Below are positions 1-11,361 of a DNA stretch of 60,000 bases, in pieces; positions within the stretch are counted from its first letter, which is position 1; each line of letters opens with the position of its first letter. The notes under the pieces were generated by a model that was given only the letters and a program-made list of their open reading frames with translations, was not told the DNA's origin and did not search any database. The position numbers and the translations under genes were made by a program. This DNA comes from Adiantum capillus-veneris. Its lineage: Eukaryota > Streptophyta > Polypodiopsida > Polypodiales > Pteridaceae. Location: positions 105,691,087 through 105,751,086 of the forward strand of contig CM043964.1 of NCBI GenBank assembly GCA_014529385.2. Direction: 5' to 3'.

Positions 1-1018
1 ACGTGATGTGCTTGGTGCCATTCAAAAGATGATCCACTTCTACATTATTGATGACAAGATGCATGACACTTTGTTTGTGCAACATTGGTTTTTGCTACAT
101 AATGATTGACAAAAACGTCAAGGCTATAGTGTCAAGCGACACTGGGTTTGGTATGACGGTGCCGCTTCACAGTTTAAAGCAAGATGACCATTCTATTTTG
201 TAGCCCACTACTTCAATATGACTGGCATCAATATGATGCACAACTTCTTTGCTTCTAGCCATGGGAAGTGTGAACATGATGAGGCTGGTGCAGTGCAAAA
301 AAGAGCACTCACACATGAGCATCTAAAACCTGACGGATGGGTGTTGCATAATGCTTCAACTATGGTCACATACCTCAATGCAACCCTTTAGAAACAAGAA
401 CCACAGAAAATCAAGAAAGTCAATCATTTATTCTGGAGTTCAAGCTTGGTTATTTCATAGAGACACAGAGTGGGATTGCATGCAAATCAAAGGGGCTTGA
501 TATTTTCATTGTGTCAATGGCTATAGCTAATCAAATATGTATGAGCTAAGGTGCAGACTATTGTCTTGCTTTTGCCATGCATGCATGAAAGGTCAATGGA
601 GGAGATGAGAAAACAAAGACCATGTGGAGGGCTGGGAGTACTTGCAAATAAAACCCATAGTTAGGGACAAAAACGATAGTGTAGCATCCAACGATGATGA
701 GGATGAATATGCCCCCATATATGCTGGCCACCACAACAACCTCAATGATGCTTCGTGGTTGTCCAAAACTTTTCATTGGCTATAGAGGAGCCAAAAGCAG
801 ACTTCTACATCCTCAAGTGCACTAATACAAAGCGCTTGACTAAGAGCTATGAAAGGGATGACTGGCACAACCATATACAGAACAAATCATTTGTTGTTGA
901 GGGACTATTTTATGACAAGGTAAATGGGCGAGATAGTACCTATGTGTTTTTAGACAACAATACCACTACCCTTATCTACTCCTTGGGGGGGGGGGGGTCA
1001 CTTATTAATAATATGTGA
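1..1018 (+). pseudogene. Transposase-like relic (DG..SQFK / S.HGK family)
   Basis: Translation of 142-391 gives WYDGAASQFKAR, a stop, then a run containing FFASSHGK, a D..GAVQKR block and HLKPDGW. A second block at 755-1018 contains DWHNH and SFVVEGLFYDKV. From memory, this combination (Asp-Gly before SQFK, Ser-x-His-Gly-Lys, then GA.xKR) recurs in uncharacterised transposase-like proteins of plants and invertebrates; I cannot name the family. TGA at about 108 and another stop after FKAR break the frame. The stretch 392-738 between the two blocks has no open frame that I can join. The gene is cut by the window start. It is a decayed gene, probably of a DNA transposon, with no visible terminal repeats. 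Confidence 0.5.
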
Positions 1019-1368
1019 CTATCACGTGGGTGCAACAGAAGGGGTCATTTATTATTATTTTTTCTCACATTTTTACATACAGAGGGGTACCATAAATGAG
1101 ATTGCGAAACAAATTTACAAATTCGTAATAGGAAAAGGGTGTATTTTGTTTGTCATAAATTCACAAATAAGGGGTTTTAAAAATAGTCTTTGAATGCACG
1201 TGATATACACAATTTATACATAGTGATCCCCTCTGACCTAGTGTGATGCATCAAGCTCCCAATGTGCCCAATAGAAGGGGAGACTAATGTATATGAGCTG
1301 TCAACTGATGTATTTGAAAAAATCTATAATAGCATGCCCCTATAGGAGAACTTGTAAGCTCTATATAT
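1019..1368. other. Non-coding AT-rich spacer
   Basis: No supported gene. The sequence begins just after an 11-12 base G run (about 986-998) and holds AT-rich unique DNA with short runs of T and A. Confidence 0.5.
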
Positions 1369-2090
1369 GTGATCAGCTTATTAGAGACTTTCCACCACTT
1401 TTCAGTACTTTACATTCACTTGAAAGGCACTAGCTATCACTTGTTAGCAACTTTCCATCACTTTCCAACACTTAAGTGTCTTTTGACAGGCAATGGGATA
1501 GCACCTTTTAGGGACTTTCCACCACTTTCCAACACTTTATATCCACTTGACAAGCACTAGGCTAGCACTTGTTAGGGACTTTCTAGCGCTTTCCAACACT
1601 TTAGATCCACTTGACAGGAGCTGGGCTAGCACTTTTTAGGGACTTTCCAACACTTTGGACCCACTTGACATGCACTGGGCTAGCACTTGTTAGGGACTTG
1701 TGGCTAGCACTTGCTAGGGACTTTCCACCATTTTCCAGCACTATAGATCCACTTGACAGGCACCGGGCTAGCACTTGTTAGGGACTTTCTACAACTTTCT
1801 AGCTCTTTAAATCCACTTGACAAAAGAAAGGCTAGCACTTGCTAGGGACTTTCCACCACTTTACAGCACTTAAAATCCACTTAATAGGCACGTGGAAAGC
1901 TTTTTTAAGGGACTTTCTACCAGTTTCTAACACTTCAGATCACTTTACAGGCATTGGGCTAGCACTTGTTGGGTACTTTCAACCACTATCCATCAATTAA
2001 GATCCACTTTACAGGCATTGGGCTAGCTTTGTTAGGGACTTTCTACCAATTTTCAACACTTTAGATCCACTTGATAGGCTTTGGGCCATC
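1369..2090. repeat. Minisatellite, about 10 degenerate units of 65-80 bp
   Basis: The phrase GGGACTTTCCACCACTTTCC, followed by AACACTTTAGATCCACTTGACAGGC and GGGCTAGCACTTGTTA, repeats about ten times with substitutions and small indels. Units vary in length and some are truncated, for example near 1690-1715. Short frames through this block are by-products of the repeat. The GCACTT core also recurs in a second array at 22550-22985, so the two may be related. Confidence 0.85.
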
Positions 2091-2256
2091 ATCACCTTAA
2101 ACACCCTTTTTATATACATAGGTTAGAATAGCACTTAAGACTTCATAAAAAATTCAAGAACCATAGATCACAACATCCATTTCAATAGAGCGAGAAAAAA
2201 TGAATAGGGTAGAGGTCCATACATGCAACCACTTGGCCACAGAAAGTTTTCAAAGC

Positions 2257-2261
2257 ACTTG
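2257..2261. repeat. Left target-site duplication ACTTG of Element A
   Basis: The five bases directly before the TGTTAG end of the 5' LTR are ACTTG. They are identical to the five bases directly after the 3' LTR (20396-20400). Confidence 0.9.
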
Positions 2262-3214
2262 TGTTAGCAGCAAGCTAACACGGATACCACGAATACCATT
2301 TTTTAGAGCTCTCATTGTAAAACACTTATTATTTTTTATAAATCGGGAATATTGTAACTCCTATTTTTTGGATAAACCTTGTAATTGATGAGCCGGAGCT
2401 ACAAGCTTCCAGATTGTATCAACCTATCATTACTTATCTTTAGTTAGAGCTCTTAGATTATTAGTTTTGACCACCAAAAATCTTGGCTAAGGTATAAAAG
2501 ACAATTTTTGTAAGTTTTTTGGATAATAAAATACACAGGGTGAGCTAACGGCGCTCAGTTCTCTCCTTGTCGCGCTTCCTACTCCCTCCACGGTTGTCAC
2601 ATTGCAGTCGCGTTTGTTGCATTACAACCGCATATAAGAGCTCTACGCATTGACGTAAACACATAACAATATTTTGTAGCTTTTGACATCGCCGACTTGC
2701 GGCCTAATTTCATCATAAGTAGGAATTTTCACTTCAAAATAAAAAACTAAGCATAGGCGGGGTATTGGGACATCATTTCTAAGCATTTAGGTGCATTCTG
2801 GGTCGAAAACGACCAGGTCAAAAATCCACTGCTGTTAATAATCACGATTTTGGCACTTGACCTAAAGTGGAGTTTGAGGCCATAAAAATGTGTGCTTAGG
2901 CCTTATAAACTTGTCCAAGAAGTTTCATTACGTTTGGATGTCATTTGATGCTATAACGGATGTGATTTGTTTATCGATGAGCGATTGGCTTTTGGTGATT
3001 TGTTGCCGATGAGCGATTGGCTTTTGGTGATTTCAATCACTTGAGTGTAGCTTAAGTTAGATGCGAGTTGTTAGTTGTTTTTTGAGAGATTGACAACCTC
3101 TTATAGCCTCTATGCACTAGTGAGTCAGCTTCATCCCATGGATTGACAATTTAATCGTGGTTCTCGCTAAAACTGCAATAAGATAGGATAGTGAGGTTAG
3201 ACATACGTCCCACA
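2262..3214 (+). repeat. 5' LTR of Element A (953 bp)
   Basis: Starts TGTTAGCAGC and ends GTCCCACA. It aligns along its whole length with 19485-20395 and with the minus-strand LTR 28297-29205. It contains a TATA box at 2493-2500. A tandem duplication of about 32 bp (GATGAGCGATTGGC repeated at 2976 and 3009) is absent from the other two LTRs and explains most of the length difference. A half-copy of the palindrome seen in the leader (GTTAATAATCACGATT) lies near 2833. Confidence 0.92.
2493..2500 (+). promoter_or_regulatory. TATA box of the 5' LTR
   Basis: TATAAAAG lies about 230 bp into the LTR. It is conserved at the matching place in the 3' LTR (19716-19723) and in the minus-strand LTR, so U3 is short and R-U5 is long. 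Confidence 0.7.
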
Positions 3215-3216
3215 TT

Positions 3217-3236
3217 TGGTGCCATTTCTGGGGATC
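3217..3236 (+). promoter_or_regulatory. Primer-binding site of Element A
   Basis: TGGTGCCATTTCTGGGGATC begins two bases after the LTR end. It resembles the tRNA-Asp-type site of plant Tat/Athila elements (known form TGGCGCCGTTGCCGGGGA) with several mismatches. The position is diagnostic; the tRNA identity is inferred. Confidence 0.75.
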
Positions 3237-5123
3237 AAAGAGACCTAAACTAGGGAAAAACACGAGCTTCTTGTGAAGTTATCCTTTAACCTCCTCTAGG
3301 ATCTCTTAGAGTAAAAACGTTCTTTTAGAAATCGTATAGCTTAAGATTGTCGTCTTTTGCTGCGTAGAGGTAGCTTGGAAGTAACTGTACTTGTTGAGTG
3401 CCTTTAGGATTGTAGAACTAGATTAAGATTTTTAGAATGATTGATAGACAAGACAAGTCTTAAGATCAATGCTCAGGAAACCATAAAAAAACAAGGAAAC
3501 GAGTGTTTGTGGACACTTTCCACAATCCCATTGCATGAGAACCTAGGAGTAGGGTAAGTAGGATCCGAGGTGGATTTTAGAACATTGCTCTATTCAAAAG
3601 AATCATTGTGGGTTGTATTTAAGGTTGCAGAATTTCAGGTCTACGGCTAGAAATAGCACAAAAAGACTCCAAACCACTCAATCCGACTGGAGAGTTTGCT
3701 TAAAAGTTGTATGCACCAGTGGGTAATTTCAAGGACACTTTGAGGTAAAAATTTCAAGAGTTTGCAAAAACTCAAATTATTTACTTTTTCTTGACATTTT
3801 AGGCCAAATGAAGTTTTGGCTTGATTCATAGGCTTAAAACAATTCATGAAAATACTATTCATGAAAAAAGTACAATTTTTTTTCCAGTTTGGGCATAAAG
3901 TAAATAATCGTGATTATTTACTTTCAGCTCAAAATTAACCAAGGTTGATACCAGTGACTCATTGCATGTGTACAAACAACTTTTGTAAGGGCACATTGGA
4001 TTTGGATCACCAAATTGGAAAAAAACTAAAGTTTGTACTGAGTTTCTGAAACTTGAGTGTAAATTGGAAAAAAAATAGTCCAAACTTAATGAAATTTGAT
4101 TCATACGCTTGTATTGATGTGATAGACATGTGTCCATGCTCAGTTGACCAAAAAGATGCAAAAATTTATCAGAAGTAAATAATCGTGATTATTTACATCT
4201 ACCCCATTATTCAACTTTTTTGACCAAGTTAGCATACCACTAGTTTTAACATGTTGTAATAAGCCCACAAACTAAATATGGTGAGATTTGGATCTTTGGA
4301 TTGAAAAGTGTGACCAAAATTGCAAAGTTAGTTTGCGGACAGAAAACTGATGACCATTTGACCAAAAAATTAGTCCAAACTTGATGAAACTTGGCTAGAG
4401 ACTTTAACAGATCTGTGTCAAGAATGGGACAAAAAACTTGCAAAAAAATAGTCAGAGTAAATAATTACGATTATTTACCTCTGCTTCAAAATTTGGGAAT
4501 CTTGCATATTTTAGCATACCACAAGGTCAAGCATATCAAGTAGACCACACAAATAAATTTTGGTGAAATTTGGATCACAAAAGTGAGACTTAGGCTAGAT
4601 TCTAGAAATCAGAGTCTGCAAACACAAAACAACCGATAAACTTGAATAGATTTTGTCCAAACTTGTTGAAACTTGTCCAAACTGACAAAAGTAAATAATT
4701 GCGATTATTTACTACTGCTACATAGAGCCACCCATTTTGACTTTTGAGCTTGTACAGTGCTAGATAAACATAATACAAGGCCACCGGGAAAGTTTGGGTT
4801 CAATTGGATCCAAATTGGTACATGTTCACTCAGTTTTTGAGTTGCAGATTAGTCCTTTGATTTTTACTAAAGTCCACTTTGAAAATTGCAAAGGTTGACT
4901 CAATTAGCTCGATCTAGAGTGATACACATAGGCCAATCACAATAGTTAGCAAAAATTATAATGTCTTTGTGAAAGGATAGCTAACTTGATCAAATTTGTA
5001 CAAGAATCAGGTTGTAGACGAGGAATTGGTAGCTTGACAAAAAGTGCAATCCTGTCAAGTGGAAGAAATTAATAACAAATCAATCCAAAGGTAAGTACTC
5101 TATCCAGGGCTTCACAAGTCTAT
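3237..5123 (+). other. Untranslated leader of Element A
   Basis: About 1.9 kb between the primer-binding site and the first gag-like frame. No supported coding content. It contains the palindrome array described separately (3900-4712). Minus-strand frames here are interrupted and match nothing. Confidence 0.7.
3900..4712. repeat. Array of four 22-bp palindromes at 234-282 bp spacing
   Basis: Near-perfect palindromes with arms GTAAATAATCG and CGATTATTTAC, centre slightly variable, occur at 3900-3921, 4175-4196, 4457-4478 and 4691-4712. The DNA between them is diverged tandem repeat with shared phrases (TAGTCCAAACTTGATGAAAC; GGTGAGATTTGGATC). The palindrome is the best conserved part of each unit. 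Confidence 0.85.
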
Positions 5124-7326
5124 ATGAACCTCATATCCGGTTGTGTACTAGGAAATCAAGGCATACTTGGAGAAACCTCCAGTAGAGTATCCACTGGAGG
5201 AAGCGTGAATCAAGGCAATTCCTTGCACACTATCCTTGAAGAATTCTCAAACACTTTTTTTGATTCTACATCCGAACTGTCTTCCTATTTGACTCAGTCG
5301 GAAACCAAAAAAACAATGAGCTATAAGAATATACTTTATTTTTACAAGACTAATCGCCATGGAGCTCAGGTTTACCTGGATCCTAACGAAGACTATGCTA
5401 TTTGTATTAATGACCATGGTATTGAGTTTGAAGAGGAGATCAGGGAAAACAAACAAGAAAAAATGTACATGGATTGAAACAGAACTCAGTATTGACAAGT
5501 CGAAGACCCTGACGTGATAGACAAATGGGTTTTAGAAGTAAACACCATAATTCCAGATATGGCTGCAAAAGCAGGGCCACCAACTTTAGAATTTGAGGGA
5601 TACGATCAAGTTGATTTGAAGCCCCTGAAATGGCTAAGTACTAATAATCCTAGGATCGGAGTCTATTTTTGCGAGGATAGAAACGTAAAAGATCTCCTAT
5701 GGACTTCACATGCAAAATCAGGACAACTGACGGCCATAAAGATCATCTATATCTTTAAGATAAAAGAAAAGAGGCCAACACATCTAACAGTCTACCTAAT
5801 TAGGGATTGTTATAAAAACTTTGTTATGATGACTCCTGAGGAGATGGAACAAACCAAATATCAAGGATATTCCATAAGGGATTGGATCTTGGGCCAAGGA
5901 CCAAAAACTATTCCAGGAGATGAACACCGTGAGAGATCTTCTGAGAGTAATGTTGAGAAACCAAAAACCACCTCATCACGCAAAAAACCGGGTGACACTA
6001 AGGCCAGTCGAGGGCTACATGAGTCACTATTTCCAACAGACTGGGTTGAAGGACTCAGAACAAGACCAACTGCCAGGAGACCGGGAGTTGAATCAAATAG
6101 ACACGTCAGACCAGCTGATTTTCAAAAATGGGTCAGAAAATAGAGTGGATCTGGGGATCCATATGACCACTTAGCAAGCTTTAAGCAAGTGCTAAGAGCA
6201 GAATGCATATTCGATTTCCATACTCAATTCGAGGAGTTTGGAATGACATTAGAAGGAAAATCATTGACATGGTTCCAAAACATTCCACCAAGGTCAATCA
6301 TGGACTTAAACACATTAGCTCAAGGATTTGTAGCTGCTTGTTCCAAAACAGGGATCAAACACAATACTGTAGCTCAGTTATACAGCTTTAAATAGAAACA
6401 TGGTGAGTCTGTTAGAGATTGTGCAACTCGAATGAAACAATATATTGCCAGATGCCCAGGGCTAGAGATACCTGCAGAGAAGAACAACTAGCGTCATTGT
6501 TTCTAGAGGGACTGCTAAACAAAGAACTTCATGCTATACTCTATAGCAAGAAGCATACAACCCTAGAAGAGTGTGTGTCAGAAGCTATTGACTTAGGAGA
6601 CAATTGTGATATTTTCAATGAAGAAGATGTCCCTAAGGATAACCAAAGTGAGAAAATAGCATCCACTAATCCAACACAAGTGGGAACAGCTGTTGTAGCA
6701 CCCCTTTCAGCCATAGAAGACATGCTCAAAAGGATGAATGACATGATAAGTAACATGAAAAACACACCTATAAGGGGACCATGACAAGGCATACCTCAAT
6801 AGGGACAACCAATTAGACAAAAAAAATGGTGTAAAATTGAGGATAAATGGACCAACCATGAGACCAATGAGTGCTATTTCTGACCAAAGTATGATGGGAA
6901 TGTTCAGTATGTGCCCATGAGGCCACACAGACAACCCATGTACAGATACCAGCCTAACATGGCACCGACTCAAAGACCACCGATGGGTATGGAAATACTC
7001 AATCCGTGTTAGGTTAACAACCTCCGTATCTAGGACATAATGCAGTGCTTGTAAAGTACATGCATTTAGAAGGAGCCATAGATGCCTGTTACAACCTATG
7101 CTGAACCTAGTCCATCTACAGTAATGGTAGAAGGAGATTGGTATAATTCACATCCACCACCAATGGAAGAACCTGTGACTTATGCTCTACTAGATCTTGT
7201 ACCAATGTACTATATGGCTAATCAAGGTGTTAGACCTCCTATGGTAAGACCCATGATTAAGCCAAGAACGGGAAACTATCATAACTGTGGTGCAGATGAT
7301 CATTACAAAAAAGAGTGGCTCCACTC
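5124..7326 (+). pseudogene. gag: gag of Element A (broken)
   Basis: A leading frame at 5124-5477 and one at 5514-6143 (opening MIDKWVLEVNTII) are followed, after frame changes, by a retrotransposon gag domain at about 6150-6560. Visible motifs are DPYDHLASFKQ, LTWFQNIPP, a C-terminal helix LYSFK.KHGESVRDC and a following basic helix. A proline-rich stretch (6950-7200) leads to a degenerate CCHC-type knuckle NCGADDHYKKEW at about 7280-7315, whose last Cys is lost. Stops at 6392-6394 and others break the frame. The 3' part of gag and the protease are missing, because the sequence switches directly into CACTA transposase exons at about 7310-7330. Confidence 0.85.
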
Positions 7327-9163
7327 AATTGTATGGATTGAAATCCCATGATTGGCATAAAATCCTTCAGGTAAGAGTAGAACAGTTTGTGGTGTCTATG
7401 TGTCCTTATATATAGGTTGACATTCACTAAGAGTTTTTATTGTTTGTATTTTGTACTTCCCATAACTATTAGTGGTTATGGGGACACTAAGGTGAAGGCT
7501 GCAATATACAAAGTGGGTGAGATTGTGAGGTAATGGGTTTTTTTCAAGTACTATATCATGCTGTGCATGCATGAACAATGGAATTTTTTTTCATCTACTA
7601 TATTATTTGTGCCTTGTAGATTTGTGAGCTCCAAGGAGATAGAAGTAGAAGCCATACCAGTAGCCCATCAGCTAGCAGTAGAGGCAGTGTGTGCTATTGA
7701 GGATACATTCCCACGTACAATCCTTGTTAGCCAAATACACCTATTGCTTCACCTTGTTGAGGAGATTTCCATTTGTGGGGTGGTTCACTCTAGATGGATG
7801 TTCTTCTTGGAGAGATTCTTGAATACTTTAAAGGATTTTGTTAGATTGAGGTCACAACCAGAGGTATGTAAAATCAATACAATATAGATAGCATTTATAC
7901 TCTATGGAGTTACTAATAAAAAATATGTGGTTTTAATGTTTTTAGGCGAGCATGGCAGAAGGTTGGGTGGTGCAAGAGACATTTGTGTATGTCTCACAGT
8001 ATCTCATCACAGTGGATCCATCATTGCCTCGTCTATGGAGTGAAGAGGAGGATCCTAGGAAGCACTCAACCATTCCCAGTGGAAAAGGCTCACTCTTGGT
8101 CATGGATAGAGAGTTTCATGCCATAGTCAAAAACTGCTGTTTACTCAATGCCACTATCATGACCAAATGGGTCAATATGTACTTGGAAGCCCGCGTAGCT
8201 AGAGAAAGGGATAGAGATGCATGGAAGAGGTCCCATGGAGGTAGACGTGCACCTCCTTTTCCTAAAGAGCTTGCAAAATATCCTGATTTGATTCAAGTAG
8301 AGTGGATCCATAATGCCATGACCAATGCCAAAGCACAAGGAGAACAAATAAGCCCTAAAGAATGGGAGTATGCGAGAGGATGCTTGCGCAAGGTGAGTGT
8401 GTATATGTAATGTATGCATGTATGCAAATCACTTAATGAAATGCGATGTAACCTCTTATGCATTGTGATTGTACGCACCCGTAAGATCGATGAGCGTCGG
8501 ACCACTAATGATTGTGGCGTGATGGGAAACTTTGACACAACAACAGATGAGGTCAGATATTGTGGTACTATAGAGAGAATAATCAAAGTGGATTTCAGAT
8601 CTTTTCACAAATTCCTCTTTGAGTGCCGATGGTTTGTGGGTGAGGTCAAAAGACATGAAAATGGGCTCATTATGGTGGATTCCACCCAATTCCATCGGGG
8701 AAAAACTGACAACTTGGTGTATCATAGTAGTTGCGAGCAGGTAATTTAGGCTATGTGCAATTAACTTAAATTAAAAATTTAATATATGTATATCAGCTTA
8801 TTCTTTGTGTGTGACGTACAGGTCTTTTATGTGCCATGTATATATCAAAGAAGACTTTGGTATCTCATTCCAGTCACGCCGCGGGGTAGATCTATCTTTG
8901 CAGAGACGGACATTGAGCCAGTAATTGATCCCATCATACCATCACCACAAGATGCAGAGGAAGATGTAGTAGAAGTTGAAGAAGGTCAGCCAAGCCTTGC
9001 AAATAGTCATCTTGAGGAGGAGGAAGAGGGAGAAAGCGATGATGATTCTACAAGAGGTGATCGAGAGGAGGAAGAATCTCTAAACTTGTTTATTGATTTG
9101 AATACTATGGGTCTAAATATGGATCCTAGTGCTTGTAGAGATCTTATACAAGATGAGAATTAA
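7327..9163 (+). pseudogene. CACTA transposase C-terminus with DUF4218 and DUF4216
   Basis: The exons can be read with clean GT-AG junctions. LKSHDWHKILQ ends at 7370 (CAG|GTAAGA). LPITISGYGD to GEIV ends at 7529. 7620-7863 carries HLLLHLVEE and RWMFFLERFLNTLKDFV (DUF4218). 7946-8392 carries SMAEGWVVQE to CLRK. About 8468-8740 carries TNDCGVMGN and FECRWF (DUF4216). 8822-9163 starts VFYVPC and ends in an acidic tail of Asp/Glu runs. Phases match at the junctions I checked (7529/7620, 7863/7946, 8740/8822). Within the surviving part the frames are open, unlike the surrounding gypsy ORFs, so this insertion is younger. Without the DDE-bearing N-terminal part it cannot be active. Confidence 0.85.
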
Positions 9164-9389
9164 TAAAACTCTCCATTCTTTCACTTGGTGTAGTATATGA
9201 TTAATTTGAAAATGTTTCTTTAAGTGCTTATGAATAGTATTTGTAATGGTTTTGTTGTGACTTCAATGATTTATGTATAGAATTTTTAGAGTGAAAGAGA
9301 GATTAAGTGAAGTGAGCAAGCATTCTAGAGAGTGTAGGAGTTGTAGTGTGTAAATACATTTTGAGTTGTATTGGATTTAAATGGTAACC

Positions 9390-9588
9390 CGCGGGGGGGA
9401 GAGGGAGGGGAAAGGGAGTCTATGGCCTTAGCGGTAATGGGCGCTACAATAATCGCGGAAATACACGCGGTAATACAGGCGGTAAAATGCCGCTTGAACA
9501 ACAAAAGGGTTTCTCTCTCCTCATTTTGAATTCCTCTCTCTTGTTTTGCGGTAATGGCCCACGGTAAACACCACGATCTCTCATAGTG
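9390..9588 (+). repeat. Right subterminal repeats and terminus of the CACTA element
   Basis: GC-rich block with repeated GCGGTAA/ACGGTAA words in both orientations. It ends CACGATCTCTCATAGTG, which is the reverse complement of a CACTATGAGAG-type 5' terminus. The next bases ACC would be one copy of the 3-bp target duplication; the other copy is deleted. Confidence 0.75.
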
Positions 9589-9639
9589 ACCCATGAGAGA
9601 TGATGCAAAACCAAGTAGACAAAAGCCATACACATAAAA

Positions 9640-10865
9640 TGAAACATTTTCCAAGAAGATCAAAGAAGAGATTGAGAAACTAAAGGAAGCCAAATTCATT
9701 TATGAAATTGAACACACATATTGGGTGTCTCCAATTGTGGTCGTACCCAAGAATAATGGAAAATGAAGAGTGTGTGTCAACCTCAAGAAAGTGAATGTAG
9801 CTACCATTAGAGACAACTTTCTTCTTCCAATCACTGAGCATGTGTTAGAATGAGTTGCAAGAAAAGAAGCTTACAGCTTCTTAGATGGCTTTTCGGGGTA
9901 CAATCAACTTTTGGTTGACCCAAAAGATCATCATAAAATTGCTTTTGCAACAGAATGGGGTATTGTTGCCTATCGGGTTATGCCCTTTGGGTTAACTAAT
10001 GCTCTTGCCACATTTCAAAGATTGATGAGCCATACTTTTAAAGAATATCTAAGTAAATTCTTGGAAGTAAACATGGATGATCTATGCGTACATTCATCAA
10101 TCCGAGATGATCATTTTGAATATCTCAAAAAGGTATTCAAAAAATGTAGACTTTATAGGATTTGCCTAAATCTTGAAAAGTGCACATTCATGGGTAGACA
10201 AGGAAAAATTCTTGGACATATAGTGTCTAAAAATGGCATAGCTACTGATGTGGATAAAATCCATGTTATCATTGATTTGCCTAAACCAACAACAGTCAAG
10301 GGGGTACAAGTCTTCGTGGGGCATTGTGGATATTACAGACGGTTCATTTACATGTATACTATAATTGCAAAACCCATGTATAGCTTGATTACACACTTTG
10401 AATGGACTAAGGAGTGTGAAGAATCCTTCATGAAGCTTCAGAAATCTCTCACTTCAGCTCCAATATTGAAAGCACCAGATTGGAATAAGATATCTCACAT
10501 ACATGTAGATGCTTCCAAATTTTCCATAGGGTGTATACTAGCTCAACGAGGAGACGAGAAAATTGATTTTCCTATTTCTTATGCTAGCCTACAGTTGAAC
10601 ATGGCATAAAAGAATTACACCACCACCAAAAGGGAAGGATTAGGAATGATCTATGCCATAAAAAAGTATAGACATTAACTATTAGCAAACAACTTTGTAT
10701 TATTTGTGGACCACCAAGCCTTATTGTGCTTGGTCAACAAGCCATGCAGCACAGGAAGAATAGTGAGATGGTTCATCATTATTCTGGAATTTGATTTTTA
10801 CAGAAGTTGTAAAAAAGGGCACCACTCATCAAAGAGTAGATCATTTGTCAAGGATTGTTTCAGGG
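9640..10865 (+). pseudogene. pol: Reverse transcriptase and RNase H of Element A (broken)
   Basis: Ty3/gypsy RT blocks are readable in order: EEIEKLKEAKFIYE, SPIVVVPKNNGK, a stop at 9764, CVNLKKVN, FSGYNQLLVDPKD, VMPFGLTNALATFQ, NMDDLCVHS, CTFMGRQGKILGH and GHCGYYRRFI. The catalytic YMDD is NMDD here, while the minus-strand relative at about 46690 keeps YMDD. RNase H follows: HVDASKFSIGCILAQ, a stop after SLQLNMA, TKREGLGMIYAIKK and FVDHQALLCL. Stops and the Tyr-to-Asn change at the active site mean it is dead. Confidence 0.9.
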
Positions 10866-10924
10866 GAATCACCTAAAGGAGTAGATGATGATCTACCAGA
10901 TGCCTATTTTTTCTCCGAAGAAAT

Positions 10925-11281
10925 GAAACCTTGATGGTAAAACATGTGGTGTCATTGATGACCATAGCTCAAGTGGATTTGCAAATACCACTTCCTATTA
11001 AAATCGGACTAATTGAGCAATTGGCTATGTATCAATTACTAGCTGGTAGGCTATACAAAAGAAACCAAGATGGAATATTGCTCTTATGCATTAATTCTGA
11101 AGAGAAAAACCAATACCTAAGTCAAGTATATATTACCATAGTAGGACTTCACTTTGCGGAAGACCAAACTATGCAAAGGATCTTGAGACTTGGAGTATTT
11201 TGGCCAACTATGAGGAGCGATGTTTGCTCTTATGTAAAGGAATGTCCTCAATGTCAAAAACAAACACCATACCTCACGTAA
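10925..11281 (+). pseudogene. First integrase zinc-binding (H2C2) module
   Basis: The frame 10931-11281 includes QYLSQVYITIVGLHF, GVFWPTMRSDV and YVKECPQCQKQ. This is the H2C2 domain that precedes a gypsy integrase core. The first His of the HHCC set reads Tyr here; the second His and both Cys remain. It is followed not by a core but by a spacer and a second H2C2 module (11362-11640). Confidence 0.75.
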
Positions 11282-11361
11282 CATTGTTTCAAATGTCACC
11301 TGTTCCTAAGTAGAGTAACTATTTAGTCATTTACTTATCGACCCGAACATTTCCTGAGGAT

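Larger units (their letters stand above)
7327..9588 (+). mobile_element. CACTA (En/Spm) transposon remnant nested in Element A
   Basis: Begins inside the transposase (GLKSHDWHKILQ, a hallmark just before DUF4218) and runs through DUF4218 and DUF4216 to a right end at 9584-9588 (CTCTCATAGTG). The last 170 bases carry many GGTAA-type subterminal repeats (GCGGTAATGG, ACGGTAAACA). Right of 9588 the gypsy sequence resumes (CCCATGAGAGATGATGC), matching the minus-strand copy near 47160. The left terminus and most of the transposase are deleted. No CACTA left end lies near 7310, so one deletion removed the left part of the transposon plus gypsy gag end and protease. Confidence 0.85.

Noticed and set aside
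3900-4712. CRISPR array
   Set aside because: Repeats are spaced far too widely, spacers are related to each other, and the DNA is eukaryotic.
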